Assembly: GCA_018389105.1 (NCBI GenBank)
Contig: JACATO010000047.1
Span: forward strand, 248,001 to 312,000
Origin: Nautilus pompilius
Taxonomy: Eukaryota > Mollusca > Cephalopoda > Nautilida > Nautilidae
DNA length: 64,000 nucleotides
Direction: 5' to 3'
In this document: piece after piece, positions 61,801 through 64,000 of the stretch
Numbering within the stretch: position 1 is the stretch's first letter
Layout of the letters: every line of letters begins with the position of its first letter
The notes under the pieces: model-generated
Database searches by the model: none
The model's input: the letters and a program-made list of their open reading frames with translations, nothing else
What the model was told of the DNA's origin: nothing
Made by a program: the position numbers and the translations under genes

Positions 61801-63207
61801 TTGTATGTTTGAGTGAAAGTTCTACCCTAATTAGTTGTGCCTGAATAGTTAGGGACTTTTATGAAACCCTTGCAGGAAAAAGGATCAAGTGGTATGATTT
61901 GCATTTTTTTTTCCAGTTTGTTTTCGAACATCTGTTTGTTTTTTTGTGTGCAGAATTTTTATTCCCGTTTTTAAGGAAATTGGTAGTCATTAGTTTTACC
62001 CTGAAATCCCGAAATATTTTGTCCACATTTTTAATGGAGGCTTCCCCCTAAGTATCTGCTGTAATGAGGTTTCTACTGGAAATCGTGATGCATGTTCTAT
62101 ATTAAGGCATACTCTTATCACTCAGTAAATAAAAGGAATGATACTAGTGATTGACTAGATGGATGAATTTAAAAAAAAAAAAAGGGAAAAATTATGTATA
62201 TGCATGCATACTTTTTCCCTGGTTCCTAAGAAACTGACTATTTTCAAAAAAATAATTTTTCAAATACCAGTGATTTTTTTTGTATGAAAAACGAAATCGG
62301 TAAAGAAGCAGACAAAAGCTCAATTGCATGTAGTTGCTATCAGTGAGGTAGGTAGATAAAAAAAAAAAAACAATTAAAGATACTGAAAAGTAATGAACTG
62401 CCATGTATTTGTGGTAGAGGAGGAAATGGTTTCTTATAAACATATACATACATACAACCATAGGGTACATAATTTAATATGCAGAAGGCACAAACAATAT
62501 GTTGCCAAATAATCCTTGAACACATTCACTTCCACGTGGTTTTACTCCATCACGTGATGATGCTCATTTGGCATGAAATGTTTGACCAGATAGAATTTTT
62601 CATAATCAGTTATTCTTATAGGTACTTATTCTGTTTTTGTGCATTATTATTCCCATGAAAGATGCCTTAGGTTAGTTAGGTTTAATTTTGAAAATAACAG
62701 CAGTGTTTTTTTGTTGTTGTTGTTGTTTTTTTTTTTTTGAAAGAAGAAAACAAAAACAAACAACAGCATAACAATAGAACGTTTAAAATTTACTAAAGTT
62801 CTATTGAGCACAGAATAATATTACTCTCAGATTAAATTAACCACCTTATGGTAAAATATTGCTTGAATAAAACAAATGCTGTGATAAAAAAAAAAAATTA
62901 TTAACTTCATTTCAAATATTCTTGATTATTCATCAGATTGAGAAGGGTGTTGATGTTATGGCAGCACTGTGCCATGTTCTCCTTGTCGTGTTTTCTCTGG
63001 TTTAAATATTCATGTCTGCAGTTCCTACATCAGAACATTTTGGCAGTGTTCAGTCCTCAATTTATAAAAATGCCAGATACTGGTACTTCTCTCAATTTTT
63101 GCCAATGCTAATTTCTCCAGATGTTGATTAAATTAAAAACAAAACAAACAACATAAAAAAGTCACAGGACTATTATCATTATCTGAGGTGAGCCTTGTCT
63201 GATTTGG
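58806..63207. other. AT-rich, CpG-poor stretch; intron or long 3' UTR
   Basis: About 4.4 kb with very few CG dinucleotides, no long frame and few transposon signs. It holds short TG (58,850-58,863) and GAGA/CAGA (61,686-61,735) runs and many A/T runs. A minus-strand AATAAA lies at 59,282-59,287, and a plus-strand AATAAA followed by 13 A is at 62,866-62,897. It could be intron of a plus-strand gene starting near 56.2 kb or the 3' UTR of the candidate minus-strand exon at 63.2 kb. Confidence 0.45.
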
Positions 63208-63365
63208 TCAGTTTTTTTCTCTCATATTTCTCTCTAGAATGTGACTTGTAAGTGCAAACAGAAGACTAATCCCAAGTGAAGATGGATGAGTATGAATAGG
63301 GTTTGCTCCATTTTTTGAATAGGCTTGTTTTTCTTTGGATCTTTTCACTTCTTGTCCAAAAGTAC
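63208..63365 (-). CDS. candidate terminal coding exon (unrecognised)
   Basis: Reading the minus strand, a strong acceptor (TTTTTTTCCTTTTCTTTTATTGTAG with a possible branch point upstream) is followed by an open segment of about 51 codons in phase 1, ending in TGA. The translation starts GTFGQEVKRSKEKQAY (its first Gly codon spans the junction), is basic, then has a hydrophobic stretch (GISLLFALTSHIL) and ends ERNMREKN. No family is recognised. A chance acceptor before a short open frame is a real possibility. Confidence 0.25.
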
Positions 63366-64000
63366 CTACAATAAAAGAAAAGGAAAAAAACAAAAAAAAA
63401 ACAAAGTTCATTGACTTGATATTTTAAAAGATGTCACAGTGTATATATTATTTTCATCTTCATATTATTGCTCAGGTTTTATAGACAGACATTTTTGGTA
63501 TACGACAACTCGTACATTAAAATATTCAGGAAATTCTAATTTTTAAAAGTTTGTAGATTACTTTTATGGGGATTTTAGCAGAACATTAGGTATAGTAAAA
63601 GCTGAACCACACATTCAACATAATTATTTGGCTTTTGCTTTGCATGAGTGCGATGAGCATGCAAATATTTTATAAGTACCCTTCTCTTTCTCCATCTTTT
63701 TGCCTTTTCAAAATATATTTTCTTTATGTAGGAATGCAAGTTATTTATGGTAAATCTCAGATTTGTTGCATTCTAGATTAGATAGAGGCATGCAGTTTAA
63801 TTAATGTAAAATGTTTAATTCATTTTCATATTTTCATGTGTGTGGAGTGAGTGAATATTTCATGTTGTTTCACATTGAATGAAACAACTTTCTTTACAAT
63901 GTCAAAATGCTTTTGAATAATGATAATAATTTTGTAGCTAAAACTTGTTTTCCATATGAGAAATAATTTGCTGATCTTTTTCTTGGTCACTTCATATTTC
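63366..64000. other. AT-rich end of window, no recognised feature
   Basis: No frame or repeat of note. If the candidate exon is real, this is its upstream intron. Confidence 0.5.

Overview
This window is eukaryotic, non-coding-rich DNA from an animal, probably a lophotrochozoan such as a mollusc (a cephalopod would fit). The evidence is: no dense gene arrangement; AT-rich sequence broken by very long GA/CT and AAT microsatellites; tRNA-headed SINEs; and decayed copies of many animal transposon classes side by side. The taxonomic guess is inference from this repeat mix, not from a diagnostic gene. No complete host protein gene could be supported. Most long open frames are artefacts of simple repeats.

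Left third (1-23 kb): AT-rich sequence, a SINE copy (3.2-3.5 kb), a 420-bp purine-only tract (3.6-4.0 kb), an AAT array (4.7 kb), a Tc1/mariner transposase relic next to a TIR-bounded MITE-like element (5.3-6.2 kb), and a non-LTR retrotransposon (LINE) reverse-transcriptase relic (11.4-12.15 kb). The LINE relic is followed immediately by a 1.37-kb DNA transposon (12,156-13,528) with 13-bp CACTG inverted repeats, a likely 3-bp TAA target duplication and one intact 244-codon frame. That frame belongs to an uncharacterised, widely dispersed transposon-linked family and is the most interesting protein here. A hAT (ZMYM1-like) transposase pseudogene lies at about 18-20.2 kb.

Middle (23-48 kb): a Tigger/pogo-like MITE (23,278-23,869), two SINEs, and CpG-rich patches near 38 and 39.5-40.5 kb. 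A second, different hAT relic (ZBED/GTF2IRD2-like) occupies 40.5-41.96 kb. A minisatellite of CRE-like palindromes (TGACGTCA) at 44.7-45.2 kb abuts a degenerate Ty3/Gypsy pol relic (45.2-47.6 kb) in which RT, RNase H and integrase motifs are recognisable in order.

Right third (48-64 kb): a diverged ~105-bp tandem repeat (48.7-49.0 kb), a Penelope-like RT fragment (51.3-51.65 kb), a SINE, and a CpG-rich promoter-like segment at 55.5-56.3 kb with a possible first exon ending in a good splice donor. An 880-bp G/T-only minisatellite containing TTAGGG-like words follows. From about 57.4 kb to the end the sequence becomes AT-rich and visibly CpG-poor. This is the pattern expected if a methylated gene body begins just downstream of that promoter, although a minus-strand terminal exon at 63.2-63.4 kb is a rival reading.

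The elements do not form one pathway. The layout is a record of successive transposon insertions and microsatellite growth in an intergenic or intronic region. All homology calls are from reading motifs by eye; no database search was run.
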